Notes under the pieces: model-generated | What the model saw: the letters and a program-made list of their open reading frames with translations, nothing else | Told to the model about the DNA's origin: nothing | Database searches by the model: none | Assembly (NCBI GenBank): GCA_018823025.1 | Contig: JAHJJI010000096.1 | Coordinates: 23,547 to 87,546 of the forward strand | Reading direction: 5' to 3' | Source of the DNA: Gammaproteobacteria bacterium | GTDB taxonomy: Bacteria > Pseudomonadota > Gammaproteobacteria > Burkholderiales > Sulfuricellaceae | DNA length: 64,000 nt | Program-made: the position numbers and the translations under genes | Part shown: positions 19,472 through 28,680 of the stretch, piece after piece | Position numbering within the stretch: position 1 is the first letter of the stretch | Layout of the letters: every line of letters starts with the position of its first letter

Positions 19472-20376
19472 ACTGGCTCAGCCAACACCGCCTCGCCTTG
19501 GGTCTGATCCTCGACCGCTTCGTTCGTGCGCCTTTTTCCAGCCTGCTCGCCATGATTGTCTTTGGCGTCACGCTCAGCCTGCCGCTTGGCCTTTATACGC
19601 TGATCGAAAACGTCAAGGCAGTTGCCGACAACGTCAGCCTGGAGCCCCAGATCACCGTGTTCATGTCCATTGGCGCCGATGCCGACAGCACCCGACAAGT
19701 CGAGTCGCGACTGAAGGGACGCAATACCATCATGCAATTCCACTTCATCCCGCGCGACCGTGCTTTGCAGGAACTGTTGCAAAGTACGGGGCTGGTGGAC
19801 GTAGCGGCGGGTCTGGAACGAAACCCGCTGCCGGACGCTTTCGTGATCGAACCCAAAAACATCAATCCTGGTGAGCTTGAAAAGCTTCGCAAGGATCTAA
19901 CCAAGTTACCTAAAGTAGACAAGGTATTGCTGGATACGGCCTGGGCAGAGCGACTTAACGCCATGGTACGCCTTGGTCGTGATGTCACCCTGATTCTTGC
20001 CACCCTGCTCGGTTTTGCCCTGGTGGTGATCACCAGCAATACCATCCGTCTGCAAATTCTGTCACAGCGTGAAGAAATCGAGGTCAGCACGCTAATCGGC
20101 GCGACCGACGCTTTTATCCGCCGCCCCTTCCTCTACCATGGTGCACTGCAGGGCTTGGGCGGTGGCATCGCAGCCTGGCTCATCGTCAGTCTTGGCCTGC
20201 AACTGCTAAACGTGGGTATAGCCGACCTGGCAAAACTCTACACCGCCCAATTTCGACTACTTCCACTGGGTTCAGTCGATATTCTCAGTCTGCTGTTGTT
20301 CTCCTCCCTGCTCGGCTGGCTAGGTGCGTTTCTGGCAGTCGGAAGGCATTTGCGCCGGATCGAGCCCAGAGCGTAA
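19468..20376 (+). CDS. ftsX: Cell division protein FtsX
   Basis: The 302-residue membrane protein has one segment near the N-terminus (LLAMIVFGVTLSLPLGLYTL), a periplasmic loop that in the family binds EnvC, and three segments in the C-terminal half. The loop contains the family pattern LLQSTGLVDVAAGLERNPLPDAF. Start overlaps ftsE by four bases. The 244-base gap to rpoH carries rpoH promoters, so rpoH is not simply the last gene of this operon. Confidence 0.95.
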   Translation: MNWLSQHRLALGLILDRFVRAPFSSLLAMIVFGVTLSLPLGLYTLIENVKAVADNVSLEPQITVFMSIGADADSTRQVESRLKGRNTIMQFHFIPRDRALQELLQSTGLVDVAAGLERNPLPDAFVIEPKNINPGELEKLRKDLTKLPKVDKVLLDTAWAERLNAMVRLGRDVTLILATLLGFALVVITSNTIRLQILSQREEIEVSTLIGATDAFIRRPFLYHGALQGLGGGIAAWLIVSLGLQLLNVGIADLAKLYTAQFRLLPLGSVDILSLLLFSSLLGWLGAFLAVGRHLRRIEPRA

Positions 20377-20464
20377 GGTCCGTGCCAATAAAGTCCGAGG
20401 ATCGAGCCACAGACGACTTTTGCTCACGTCAATCAGTTCTGCCCCACTTTTTTTATATAATTAT

Positions 20465-20494
20465 TGACTAATATAGTCGTGAGTTAGTATAGTT
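20465..20494 (+). promoter_or_regulatory. Candidate sigma-70 promoter of rpoH (distal)
   Basis: TTGACT (20465-20470) and TATAGT (20489-20494) are separated by 18 bases in a markedly AT-rich stretch about 130 bases before rpoH. Both hexamers match consensus at five or four positions. It would drive basal rpoH transcription independent of the CIRCE-overlapped promoter downstream. Confidence 0.5.
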
Positions 20495-20566
20495 GACAAT
20501 ATTACTCGGACATTTCCGTCTCGCCAGGGAATGCGCTGAATTTTTCCAACGAACTTTTTCGACTAT

Positions 20567-20596
20567 TTGGCACTCTCATTCCCCGAGTGCTAGAAT
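20567..20596 (+). promoter_or_regulatory. CIRCE-like HrcA operator overlapping the proximal rpoH promoter
   Basis: TTGGCACTC-N9-GAGTGCTAG (20567-20593) matches the CIRCE consensus TTAGCACTC-N9-GAGTGCTAA at 16 of 18 positions with the correct spacer. The same bases also give a promoter, TTGGCA (20567) and TAGAAT (20591-20596), with an 18-base spacer, so bound HrcA would cover it. The rpoH ATG follows 24 bases after the -10 end, with GGAGG in between. HrcA is not encoded in this window. Confidence 0.8.
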
Positions 20597-20620
20597 AAAA
20601 AACATTGGAGGAATAATCTT

Positions 20621-21484
20621 ATGACGAATGCTTTGTTAGCCATTTCCATCCCTTCTGCTGCCGGCAGCCTGGAAAGCTATATCCAGTCGGTCAAGGCAAT
20701 GCCTGTGCTGAGCGCCGAGGAAGAACAAGAGCTGGCGTTACGGCTGAAGCGCGACAACGATGTGGAGGCAGCACGGATGCTGGTGGTTTCGCACCTGCGC
20801 GTGGTCGTGAACATCGCACGCGGCTACATGGGTTACGGCCTGCCCCAGGCGGACCTGATTCAGGAAGGCAATATCGGCCTGATGAAAGCCGTGCGCCGCT
20901 TCGACGGTGAGCGCGGTGTGCGCCTGGTTTCCTTTGCCATCCACTGGATCCGCGCCGAGATGCACGAATACATCCTGCGCAACTGGCGCCTGGTCAAGGT
21001 CGCCACCACCAAGGCGCAGCGCAAACTGTTCTTCAATCTGCGCAGCATGAAAAAGGGACTCGGCTACCTCGGCCCGGATGAGGTTAACAGCATCGCTAAA
21101 GACTTGGGCGTGAAGCCGGAAGAAGTGGTAGAAATGGAAAGCCGCATGGGCGGTCAGGATATTTCCATGGAAACTCACGGTGGTGACGAGGATGAAGGCA
21201 CCGGCCCGATCGCTTATCTCGCGGCCGATGCAACCAATGAACCGGCGGCCCTGCTGGAGCAGGAACAAACCAGCCAGTTGCGCGAGCGTGGTCTTTCTAG
21301 TGCGTTGCAAGGTCTCGACGACCGCAGTCGCCGCATCATCGAGGCGCGCTGGCTCACCGAAGACGCTAGCTCCACGCTGCATGAGCTCGCTGCAGAGTAT
21401 GGCGTGTCCGCGGAACGCATACGCCAGATCGAGCAAAAAGCCTTACAGAAAATGAAAACAGCGATTGTGGCTGAGGCCGCCTGA
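20621..21484 (+). CDS. rpoH: RNA polymerase sigma-32 factor
   Basis: RpoH directs heat-shock transcription. The 287-residue product has region 2 ([34 protein letters not shown]), the RpoH box QRKLFFNLR that separates sigma-32 from other group members, and region 4 ending [25 protein letters not shown] lies about nine bases before the ATG. It is preceded by two candidate promoters, one under a CIRCE-like operator, and followed by a strong terminator. Confidence 0.97.
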   Translation: MTNALLAISIPSAAGSLESYIQSVKAMPVLSAEEEQELALRLKRDNDVEAARMLVVSHLRVVVNIARGYMGYGLPQADLIQEGNIGLMKAVRRFDGERGVRLVSFAIHWIRAEMHEYILRNWRLVKVATTKAQRKLFFNLRSMKKGLGYLGPDEVNSIAKDLGVKPEEVVEMESRMGGQDISMETHGGDEDEGTGPIAYLAADATNEPAALLEQEQTSQLRERGLSSALQGLDDRSRRIIEARWLTEDASSTLHELAAEYGVSAERIRQIEQKALQKMKTAIVAEAA

Positions 21485-21497
21485 CCTCTCACCACAA

Positions 21498-21536
21498 CAA
21501 AAAGAGCGGGGCGCATTTCGCGCCCCGCTCTTTTTG
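21498..21536. terminator. Intrinsic terminator after rpoH (possibly bidirectional)
   Basis: A 17-base stem (AAAAAGAGCGGGGCGC and complement) with a five-base loop is followed by TTTTTG on the plus strand, and the A-run on the left gives a T-run for the minus strand. It ends rpoH and can also end the ccoGHIS transcript arriving from the right. Confidence 0.92.
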
Positions 21537-21557
21537 TTTGGCCATTCCAATGTCTGC

Positions 21558-21638
21558 TCAGGCCAGAATTACGGAAAAAAAGCTGATATAGCTCCAAACC
21601 ATCAAAGCTACCACGATAGGCATCACAAATTTAGCCAT
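21558..21638 (-). CDS. 26-residue membrane peptide downstream of ccoS
   Basis: A short frame reads MAKFVMPIVVALMVW followed by SYISFFSVILA and a TGA, almost entirely one hydrophobic segment. AAGGAG stands six bases before this ATG, as good as any ribosome site in the window. It is on the cco strand, 77 bases after the ccoS stop and just before the terminator, so it could be the last product of ccoGHIS. Small single-span subunits are known in heme-copper and bd oxidases, but I do not recognise this one. Coding status is inferred from the ribosome site and hydrophobicity. Confidence 0.5.
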   Translation of the reverse strand: MAKFVMPIVVALMVWSYISFFSVILA

Positions 21639-21715
21639 TGTCATCTCCTTAATTAAAAATCCGCCAAAAACCATTTTTCAGAATGGGGTGATTCTAGCTC
21701 AAAGCCCTATTCCTT

Positions 21716-21922
21716 TCACCCCACTACGTCAACTTTTTGCTTCTTAGATCGTGAATCTGCATACCGCGGAATTCGAGGGTCGTCGTCATCCATCAGGATG
21801 CGCTGGGCAGGACCTTCCATGTCCTCGAACTGGCCATTCTTGATTGCCCAGAAAATACCTATCCCGGCGACGATGATCATCACCGCGGTCATGCCCAACA
21901 AATAGATCAGTATCGGTGTCAT
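21716..21922 (-). CDS. ccoS: cbb3 oxidase maturation protein CcoS
   Basis: The 68-residue product starts MTPILIYLLGMTAVMIIVAG, a single membrane segment, followed by the family pattern FWAIKNGQFEDMEGPAQRIL and an acidic DDDDPRIP. The ATG at 21922 is used because longer versions run back into ccoI and AGGA lies before it. CcoS is needed for cofactor insertion into cbb3 oxidase. It follows ccoI by 14 bases. Confidence 0.93.
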   Translation of the reverse strand: MTPILIYLLGMTAVMIIVAGIGIFWAIKNGQFEDMEGPAQRILMDDDDPRIPRYADSRSKKQKVDVVG

Positions 21923-21936
21923 TCCATATTCCTCAA

Positions 21937-24348
21937 TCAGCGTAAACGCAGCGCATTCAGCACCACCACCAGCGAGCTGGTCGACATGCCGATGGATGCA
22001 AGCCACGGCGGGATCATGCCGAATGCAGCGAATGGCAGCGCGAGCAGATTGTAAACGATAGCCCAGGCAAAATTCTGGCGCATTACGGTGATGCTCGCAT
22101 GGCCTGTCTGCAGAGCGCGCTGGATATCCAGCAGATTTTCCGTCAATAATACGATGTCGCTGCTGGCCCGTGCAACCTGGGTGCCGCCGCCCATGGCGAT
22201 GGACACGTCGGCCCCGGCCAGCACTGGCGCATCGTTGACGCCGTCACCCACCATCGCTACGACATCGCCTCGCTGCTGAAGTTCGCGCAGCGCCTTGAGT
22301 TTGTCTTCCGGCCTGAGCGCGGCCTGCCAGGATTCGATACCGGCCTCGGCTGCAACGTGGGCCACCGCATCGGCCGCATCACCGCTCAGGATGGTGACCT
22401 GTACCCCTGCCGCCTTGAGCTGCACGACCAGCTCTCTGGCCTGTGGCCGCAGACCATCGGACAGCACGAAAACCGCCATGGTATACCGCTCATCACACAG
22501 CCACACCAGGGTTGCACCTTCCGGCAAATCGTTAGGTAGCGCCACCGGCTCGAACCCTGCCAAAGCGGCATTACCCAAGGTATAACACACCCCGGTAATG
22601 GCACCGCTCACTCCCTTTCCTGGCAAGTTCTGCGCCTCCTGGACCGCGAGCAAATCAGTGCCAGCAACCCGGCTCAGAAAACTTTGTGCCAGCGGATGCT
22701 CCGAAGCCTGCTCAAGACTGGCCGCGAGCAACAGGCAGCGTTCTTCGTCCGCATCGGAGAATGCGATAATACGCTGCAATACTGGCTTGCCGTAGGTAAG
22801 GGTACCCGTCTTATCGAAGACCACATGATTGACCTTGGCTAAAGTTTCCAGAGCGTGGCCGCGCGTCAACAGTATGCCGTGCCGCAGCAGGTGCGAGCCG
22901 GCAGCAGCGAAGGTCGTAGGTGCGGCGAGCGATAATGCACACGGGCAGGTCACCACCAGTACCGCGAGCACAATTCCGAACGCCTGGGCCGGCTCCAGCC
23001 ACCACCATACGGCGCCGACTATCGCCGTCAGAATCAGCAAGCCAATCGTAAAATGACCGGCCACCTGATCAGCAAGCTGCGCCAGGCGCGGCTTTTCCGC
23101 TACCGCCCGGTCGAGCAGGCGGACGATGCCTGCCAGCACGGTGTTTTCGCCTACTCCGGTCACACGCAACAGTAGCGGCCCTTCCAGATTAATGCTACCG
23201 GCAATCACCAGCGCCCCTGCGCGTTTCAACACTGGACGGCTCTCGCCAGTCAACAGCGCCTCGTCCACCTTACTTTCGCCTTCGATCACCTCGGCATCGG
23301 CGGCGATGGATTCGCCCGGTTTGGCCAGGATGGTGTCTCCCTCGTTCAGTTCCAAGACAGGTACTGGCTGGTGCTGACCGCCGTCCAATACCTTGGTGGC
23401 CATTGCTGGAGCAAGCTTGAGCAGGTTCTCCGCCGCTTCGACCGATTTTTCCTGAGCCCCTTGTTCAAGGAAGCGGCTGGACAGCAGGAACAAGCTGAAC
23501 ATGGTAATGGCATCGTAGTACACCACCCCGTGGCCCTGTAGCGTGGCCCAGGCGCTGCCGATGAAAGCGCCTAATACGGCCAGAGAAACCGGCACATCCA
23601 TGTTCAGACGCTTTCCAAGCAGGGAATTCCAGGCACTCTGGTAGAACGGCCAAGCAGCGTAGAACACCACCGGCAGCGTCAGCACCAGACTGAAATAACG
23701 CAGCAGTGCTGCTGTGCTGTCCTCCATGCCGAATGCTGCGCCGGCGTACAGCGCCACCGCCAGCATCATCACCTGGCCAGAGGAAAGCCCAGCAATCGCG
23801 ATTCGGCGCAGATCTTTTGCCCGCCGCTTTCGGCGCAGGTTTTCCTGGCGTTCGGCGCTGAAGGGGTGAGCGTTGTAGCCGAGCAACTGGATTTCTTCGA
23901 GGATCTTGCTGAGATGAATCACCTGGTCATCCCAGGTAATGCGGGCGCGGTGGGTAGCGTAGTTGACCTGAACCTGCTGCACGCCCGGTAGCTGCTTGAG
24001 ATGCCGCTCGTTGAGCCAGATACAGGCGGCGCAGGTAATGCCTTCGAGGATCAGGGAGGCCTCCTTGACGTGCTCGCCCTCTTGCCTGACAAAGCTTTTC
24101 TGGATGCCCGGGTGGTCGTAAAGCGCCAGCTTCTGCACTTCCTCTGGCACCACTTCGTGGCCGATGCCGGGCAATGCGGTACGATGCCGGTAATAGTCGG
24201 TCAGCCCATTGTCTACGATGGTCTGCGCCACCGCCTGACAGCCGCGACAGCACATCTCGTGCGACTCGCCTTCAATGATTACCGGGTAACGCGCATTACC
24301 CGGTACTGGCAGGGCGCAGTGGTAACACGTCTTTTCTGCGCTACTCAT
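21937..24348 (-). CDS. ccoI: Copper-translocating P-type ATPase CcoI/FixI
   Basis: The 803-residue P1B-type ATPase exports copper toward cbb3 oxidase assembly. It begins MSSAEKTCYHC with an N-terminal cysteine-rich zone (CCRGCQAV), then an HMA domain with CAAC (ITCAACIWL). The membrane CPC is in VVTCPCALSLAAPT, followed by the phosphorylated DKTGTLT and the hinge GDGVNDAPVLAGADV. The start at 24348 shares one base with the ccoH stop (TGATG); longer versions are out of context. Length and motifs are complete. Confidence 0.96.
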   Translation of the reverse strand: MSSAEKTCYHCALPVPGNARYPVIIEGESHEMCCRGCQAVAQTIVDNGLTDYYRHRTALPGIGHEVVPEEVQKLALYDHPGIQKSFVRQEGEHVKEASLILEGITCAACIWLNERHLKQLPGVQQVQVNYATHRARITWDDQVIHLSKILEEIQLLGYNAHPFSAERQENLRRKRRAKDLRRIAIAGLSSGQVMMLAVALYAGAAFGMEDSTAALLRYFSLVLTLPVVFYAAWPFYQSAWNSLLGKRLNMDVPVSLAVLGAFIGSAWATLQGHGVVYYDAITMFSLFLLSSRFLEQGAQEKSVEAAENLLKLAPAMATKVLDGGQHQPVPVLELNEGDTILAKPGESIAADAEVIEGESKVDEALLTGESRPVLKRAGALVIAGSINLEGPLLLRVTGVGENTVLAGIVRLLDRAVAEKPRLAQLADQVAGHFTIGLLILTAIVGAVWWWLEPAQAFGIVLAVLVVTCPCALSLAAPTTFAAAGSHLLRHGILLTRGHALETLAKVNHVVFDKTGTLTYGKPVLQRIIAFSDADEERCLLLAASLEQASEHPLAQSFLSRVAGTDLLAVQEAQNLPGKGVSGAITGVCYTLGNAALAGFEPVALPNDLPEGATLVWLCDERYTMAVFVLSDGLRPQARELVVQLKAAGVQVTILSGDAADAVAHVAAEAGIESWQAALRPEDKLKALRELQQRGDVVAMVGDGVNDAPVLAGADVSIAMGGGTQVARASSDIVLLTENLLDIQRALQTGHASITVMRQNFAWAIVYNLLALPFAAFGMIPPWLASIGMSTSSLVVVLNALRLR

Positions 24349-25133
24349 CAGTATGCCGGGACGGTAATCTCTTTTGCCGTTTCGAACCTGTCCTGGCCGC
24401 GCTCGATCAGCAGCACCGCCACCCACTGTCCAGGCCGGTCCATGCCGACCAGAGCACGATAACGCCCCGGCGCGAAAGCGCTCAGTTCAGCCGGTTTCCC
24501 CGTATCTGCACCGTCTGCCGGGTGCTTGATAATGAGCGTCACGGTCGCGCCCTCAAGTGGCTGCTGCGCCTCGTCGCTAGCGCTGACGGTCACTTCACTG
24601 GCTTGACCAGGCTTGAACTGGTCAAGTCCGGCAACCTCGATCTGCCAGCCTAGTTGGCGCTGGCGCACGGATTTCTTCATATGCGAAGAAATCATCTTGG
24701 CCGCAGCCTCGTCGTGCTGGACCTCGCCGGAAAAAGCCGTATAGATTTGCCTTCCTCCTGCATCAGGCATGACCCATTTTGCGATCGAAGGCGGCAGGCC
24801 GCTGATTGAAATCGAGACGAATGCCGCCATCAACACCGCCAGCATCAAAAAAAACCCGACGATCACCTTTGGTATCCAGTGCATCGGCTGCCGTGAGACC
24901 CCTGCTTTTCGATCCCCCGTCAGGGTCAGCACAATCGCCGTGGCGACGTACATTGCCAGGTGCAGTGCCACCACGTCGCCACCGGGCCAGTGACTCAGGC
25001 TGTAGAACATGATCGCCAGAGTCGGCAACGCCCCACTGATCACGCCTCGCCAGTAGTTGGAAACACCAGCCAGACGCAGACCAAAATACAACAAGGCGAT
25101 TAGCGCCGCCCCTCCGAACAGAGTCACTGTCAC
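24348..25133 (-). CDS. ccoH: FixH/CcoH-like protein with N-terminal membrane extension
   Basis: The 261-residue protein starts at GTG with AAGGA seven bases upstream, inside the end of ccoG. The C-terminal half is FixH-like (one membrane anchor, then AFVSISISGLPPSIAKWVMPD and a beta-rich periplasmic domain). The first 95 residues add about three hydrophobic segments (TLFGGAALIALLYFGLRLAG and two more), making it longer than typical CcoH. Position between ccoG and ccoI supports the name. The extension may help copper loading or complex assembly; this is inference. Confidence 0.85.
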   Translation of the reverse strand: MTVTLFGGAALIALLYFGLRLAGVSNYWRGVISGALPTLAIMFYSLSHWPGGDVVALHLAMYVATAIVLTLTGDRKAGVSRQPMHWIPKVIVGFFLMLAVLMAAFVSISISGLPPSIAKWVMPDAGGRQIYTAFSGEVQHDEAAAKMISSHMKKSVRQRQLGWQIEVAGLDQFKPGQASEVTVSASDEAQQPLEGATVTLIIKHPADGADTGKPAELSAFAPGRYRALVGMDRPGQWVAVLLIERGQDRFETAKEITVPAY

Positions 25134-25137
25134 TTAT

Positions 25138-26577
25138 TTATCCTTCATGTTTGGCGTAAAAGTGAACTTTCTTTATGACGGGTAGATCCGGCTTATTTAG
25201 CGGCGTAATGATGAATTCGATTTCGCTCACCTGGTTCACCATAGCGGGGGAAAGTTTGACGCTTGCCAACACCATCAAACTCTTGCCCTGACGTACCCTG
25301 ACCTCGCGCATCTCTCCCAGGTCCAGCGCACCCTCCGGAACTCCACGCACACTGATACGGTAATCCTGCACAGCCTGAGACTTGTTGGTAATGTGAATCT
25401 GGTAGCGGTTGCGGATATCCCCATTCGACAACACAACAAACAGCGGCTGGCGCACGGGCTGGATGGAAAGCTCGATCTCGGAACGAGAGGCGATATTGTA
25501 TACCAGCACACTCACCATCACGAGTATCGCCGCTCCGTAGCCCAAAGTGCGCAAACGCAGCCAGTCCAGATGCGGCTTGCCTGGATTCTTGCTTTCGATG
25601 TTGATTTCCGAGTCATAGCGGATCAGCCCTTTGGGGTAACCAACCGAATCCATTATGTTGTTGCAGGCATCGACGCACAAACCACAGGAAATGCACTGGT
25701 ATTGCAGCCCTTTGCGGATGTCGATACCCGCTGGACACACCTGCACGCAAAAACCGCAATCGATGCAATCACCTATTCCCTGGGCATGTCGCTCCTCGCG
25801 GGTCTTGCTGCCTGCGCGCGGCACGGCGCGCCCTGCCGTGCCCTCGCCGCGCTGTAAGTCATAGTAGGGTGCCAGGGTTTCCGGCTCGTACATGACGCCC
25901 TGAAAACGCGCATAGGGGCACATGTAAATGCAAACCTGTTCGCGCGCCAGCGCCGCCGCCACGTAGGTGGTCACGGTTAAAATCAACACGGTGAAATAGG
26001 CCACAAAAGGCAGATCGGCAGTGAAGAAACGCTGGGTCAGCTCGGGGGCATAACCGTAGTACATGATGAAGCTGTAAGCAGTCCAGAACGAAAGCAGCAA
26101 CCACAAGCCATGTGTAGCACCATATTTGGCCACCTTCTCCATATTCCATGGCTGCTTGTAAAGACGAATGCGGGCCGGGCGCTCCCCCTGAACCCATTTT
26201 TCGATAAAAATGAAGGCGTCCGTCCACAGCGTCTGGAAACAGAAATAGCCGCAGAATGCCCTCCCGACAAGTCCGGTTGCGAAGAACAACAGAGCCGCGG
26301 CAATGAACAGCAGCAGCGCGAGTGAGATCAGATCCTGTGGATAGAACACCAGGTCGAAAATGAAAAAGCGGCGCCCCACCATGTCGAACAGCACGGCCTG
26401 TGCAGGCGCATCCTGGCGCGCCCAAGGCAGCCAGGGCAGGAAGAAATAGACAGTATATGCCAGCACCATTACGGACGTCTTGAAGGTGCGAAAAGCGCCT
26501 TTAACCGATCGGGGGTAAATCGGAATCCGTTTCTGGAACAATTCTTCGGATTTTTCGCCTGCTTGCACGTTTTTCAT
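25138..26577 (-). CDS. ccoG: Cytochrome oxidase accessory iron-sulfur protein CcoG
   Basis: The 479-residue membrane protein (RdxA/FixG family) has several membrane segments, then two [4Fe-4S] motifs, CIDCGFCVQVCP and CISCGLCVDACN, and a C-terminal immunoglobulin-like domain. In the family it reduces copper for cbb3 oxidase assembly. The ATG at 26577 has AGGA eight bases upstream, better than the GTG two codons earlier. It heads ccoGHIS, behind its own FNR-like site, after the ccoP terminator. Confidence 0.95.
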   Translation of the reverse strand: MKNVQAGEKSEELFQKRIPIYPRSVKGAFRTFKTSVMVLAYTVYFFLPWLPWARQDAPAQAVLFDMVGRRFFIFDLVFYPQDLISLALLLFIAAALLFFATGLVGRAFCGYFCFQTLWTDAFIFIEKWVQGERPARIRLYKQPWNMEKVAKYGATHGLWLLLSFWTAYSFIMYYGYAPELTQRFFTADLPFVAYFTVLILTVTTYVAAALAREQVCIYMCPYARFQGVMYEPETLAPYYDLQRGEGTAGRAVPRAGSKTREERHAQGIGDCIDCGFCVQVCPAGIDIRKGLQYQCISCGLCVDACNNIMDSVGYPKGLIRYDSEINIESKNPGKPHLDWLRLRTLGYGAAILVMVSVLVYNIASRSEIELSIQPVRQPLFVVLSNGDIRNRYQIHITNKSQAVQDYRISVRGVPEGALDLGEMREVRVRQGKSLMVLASVKLSPAMVNQVSEIEFIITPLNKPDLPVIKKVHFYAKHEG

Positions 26578-26676
26578 CTTCACAATCCAATCCTGTCAAT
26601 CTTTGTCATTGGGCTAAAAACATTCAAATTCGTTCCGTCCGGAACATAAGACTATCTGAATATTCCATAACCCTCA

Positions 26677-26690
26677 CTGACAAAAATCAA
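26677..26690 (-). promoter_or_regulatory. FNR-like box upstream of ccoG
   Basis: On the minus strand the box reads TTGAT-TTTT-GTCAG, matching the FNR consensus TTGAT-N4-ATCAA at eight of ten positions. A weak -10 (TAGTCT, 26649-26654) lies where a class II site centred at -41.5 would need it. The same box, TTGAT-N4-GTCAG, precedes ccoN. Confidence 0.55.
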
Positions 26691-26696
26691 TCCCCG

Positions 26697-26735
26697 CAAA
26701 AAACAAAGACCCCGTCCATTAGGCCGGGGTCTTTG
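26697..26735 (-). terminator. Intrinsic terminator after ccoP
   Basis: An 11-base stem (CAAAGACCCCG and complement) with a ten-base loop is followed on the minus strand by TTTTTT. It lies 28 bases after the ccoP stop and separates ccoNOQP from ccoGHIS. Confidence 0.88.
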
Positions 26736-26762
26736 GTTGAACTGTTACTCTATTTTATTTAC

Positions 26763-27692
26763 TTATTTCTTGCTGCCGCCACCGAGCACATCGTGCACGT
26801 AAACCGTCAGCAGCTTGATCTGGTCAGCGCTGAGGCGGCTATTCCAGGCTGGCATCACACCCTTGTTCAGGCCGGAGGTGATCACCGCCTTGACCACAGC
26901 GACTTTCTTGTCGGCACTGTCCTGAGCAGGTACGTCCGCCCACAGCCAGATCTTGTCGGTCAGATTGACCGCGCCGATGTCCTTGTTGCCCATTGCGTCC
27001 GCACCATGGCATGCGATGCAGTTACCCTTGCCATGGAACAATTCGTCGCCAGCTTTGGCCTTGACGGCATCCATAGTCTCGCCCGACAGGCTCAGCACGT
27101 AGTTGGCTAAACTCTCAATCTCACCCTCGTTGATGTCCGCGCCACCCTTGGCCGGCATCATCCCGTGACGACCAAGGGTGATGGATGCCTGGATCTTGTC
27201 GTGAGTACCACCGTAAATCCAGTCATCATCGGTCAGGTTAGGGGCAAATGCCATCTTGCCCTGGCCACCGCTCATATGACAGGCAGCGCAGTTGTCCGCG
27301 AACAGCACTTTGCCGGCAGAAGCCACAAAGTTGGACAGCTCCGGATTCCTGGCAATCTCCTCATAGGGCGTAGCAGCGACCATGTCGAAATACTTTTTCT
27401 GCGATTCGCGTGCATCCTGCAAGTCTTTCATCAGCAGGGCACGGGTGTTCCAGTGCGTGGTTTTCTCCACTCCCTTGTCATTCTTGTAGGTGATGGTAGC
27501 AATGCCGGTGGTAAAGCCCTTGCCCAGCGGCCAAGCCGGATAGGCTACCCAGTACACCACTGAGAAAATAATGGTGACGTAGAAGGCCCACAGCCACCAG
27601 GCGGGCAACGGATTGTTTAACTCCTGCAAATCACCGTCCCAGACGTGGCCGGTGGTTTTCACGTTGCTCGATTGCGAGTTTCCCTGACTCAT
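26763..27692 (-). CDS. ccoP: cbb3 oxidase diheme subunit CcoP
   Basis: The 309-residue subunit starts MSQGNSQSSN with AAGGA before the ATG; upstream residues in the same frame belong to the ccoQ region. It has a membrane anchor (LWAFYVTIIFSVVYWVAYPAW) and two c-type heme motifs, CAACH near residue 144 and CIACH near 226, each in its own cytochrome c domain. It passes electrons from cytochrome bc1 to CcoO. It is the last gene before the terminator. Confidence 0.96.
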   Translation of the reverse strand: MSQGNSQSSNVKTTGHVWDGDLQELNNPLPAWWLWAFYVTIIFSVVYWVAYPAWPLGKGFTTGIATITYKNDKGVEKTTHWNTRALLMKDLQDARESQKKYFDMVAATPYEEIARNPELSNFVASAGKVLFADNCAACHMSGGQGKMAFAPNLTDDDWIYGGTHDKIQASITLGRHGMMPAKGGADINEGEIESLANYVLSLSGETMDAVKAKAGDELFHGKGNCIACHGADAMGNKDIGAVNLTDKIWLWADVPAQDSADKKVAVVKAVITSGLNKGVMPAWNSRLSADQIKLLTVYVHDVLGGGSKK

Positions 27693-27729
27693 GATTTGTT
27701 CCTTTGCATCAATATTTAATCGGCCTGAC

Positions 27730-27891
27730 TTAATCGTCTTGGAGCGGCATGTTCTTGTAGGATTCCAGACGCTCGCTACGCTTCTTGCTGCCAAATACGT
27801 AGAACAGGATGGCGCAGAACGTGATGAAGAAAATCAGCAGCGCTACCGGCTTGGTATTTTCAAATCGGGTAAACCACATCAGCCATTCCAT
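27730..27891 (-). CDS. ccoQ: cbb3 oxidase small subunit CcoQ
   Basis: The 53-residue product MEWLMWFTRFENTKPVALLI has one membrane segment (LLIFFITFCAILFYVFG) followed by a basic stretch, the normal CcoQ form. GGGAG lies seven bases before the ATG at 27891; a longer in-frame version would overlap ccoO without support. It lies between ccoO and ccoP. CcoQ stabilises the complex. Confidence 0.92.
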   Translation of the reverse strand: MEWLMWFTRFENTKPVALLIFFITFCAILFYVFGSKKRSERLESYKNMPLQDD

Positions 27892-27904
27892 AGCGTTCTC
27901 CCGT

Positions 27905-28657
27905 TTAGCGGAATTTAACGAAGTTGTCGCTGTCGAGCTTGCTGAAGTCAACCATCGTCCCCAGCACCTGCAGGTAGGCCACCATCGCATCCATTTCAGT
28001 TATGTCGGCAGGGTTGCCGTCATACTTGCCGGTTTGTGCCTGCTCGATCAAATTCTTCTGCGCATCGGGGATATGCAGTTGCTTCGCCACATCCTCGCCG
28101 AACTCTTTGACGTTGTTGTCATACTCGGCCTTGTTGATGGAATAGGGCACGCCCGTCGTACGCAGTGCCTTCATGCGGCTGGCCATATCGGAAGTATCCA
28201 GGGCAGTAGACAGCAGCCAGGGGTAATTCGGCATAACCGACTCGGGCACCATTGAGCGTGGCGCGATCAAGTGCTGCACCTGCCACTCGTTAGAATATTT
28301 CTTGCCGACGCGCGCCAGATCCGGGCCGGTACGCTTCGAACCCCACTGGAATGGATGGTCATACTGAGATTCCGCCGCCAGCGAGTAGTGACCATAGCGC
28401 ATGGCCTCATCGCGGAACGGACGGATCATCTGCGAATGGCACAGGTAGCAACCCTCGCGGACGTAAATATCACGGCCACGCTGCTCCAGTGGGGTATAGG
28501 GGCGAACCATCTTGATGCCTTCGGCGTTTCTTACATCCTCGATGGTGCCCTTGATGAAGAACAGCGGCACGATTTCAACCAGACCGCCGATACTGATGGC
28601 GAACATGGTCAGTACCAGCATCAGCCCGAGATTTTTTTCAATTTTTCCGTGATCCAT
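27905..28657 (-). CDS. ccoO: cbb3 oxidase monoheme subunit CcoO
   Basis: The 250-residue protein has an N-terminal membrane anchor ([20 protein letters not shown]) and one heme c motif CYLCH in [14 protein letters not shown] near residue 72. A conserved [22 protein letters not shown] follows, with an axial methionine region later. It relays electrons from CcoP to the active site in CcoN. A 66-base gap with a small hairpin separates it from ccoN. Confidence 0.96.
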   Translation of the reverse strand: MDHGKIEKNLGLMLVLTMFAISIGGLVEIVPLFFIKGTIEDVRNAEGIKMVRPYTPLEQRGRDIYVREGCYLCHSQMIRPFRDEAMRYGHYSLAAESQYDHPFQWGSKRTGPDLARVGKKYSNEWQVQHLIAPRSMVPESVMPNYPWLLSTALDTSDMASRMKALRTTGVPYSINKAEYDNNVKEFGEDVAKQLHIPDAQKNLIEQAQTGKYDGNPADITEMDAMVAYLQVLGTMVDFSKLDSDNFVKFR

Positions 28658-28680
28658 GATGACCTTTCCTTATGCTTAGT

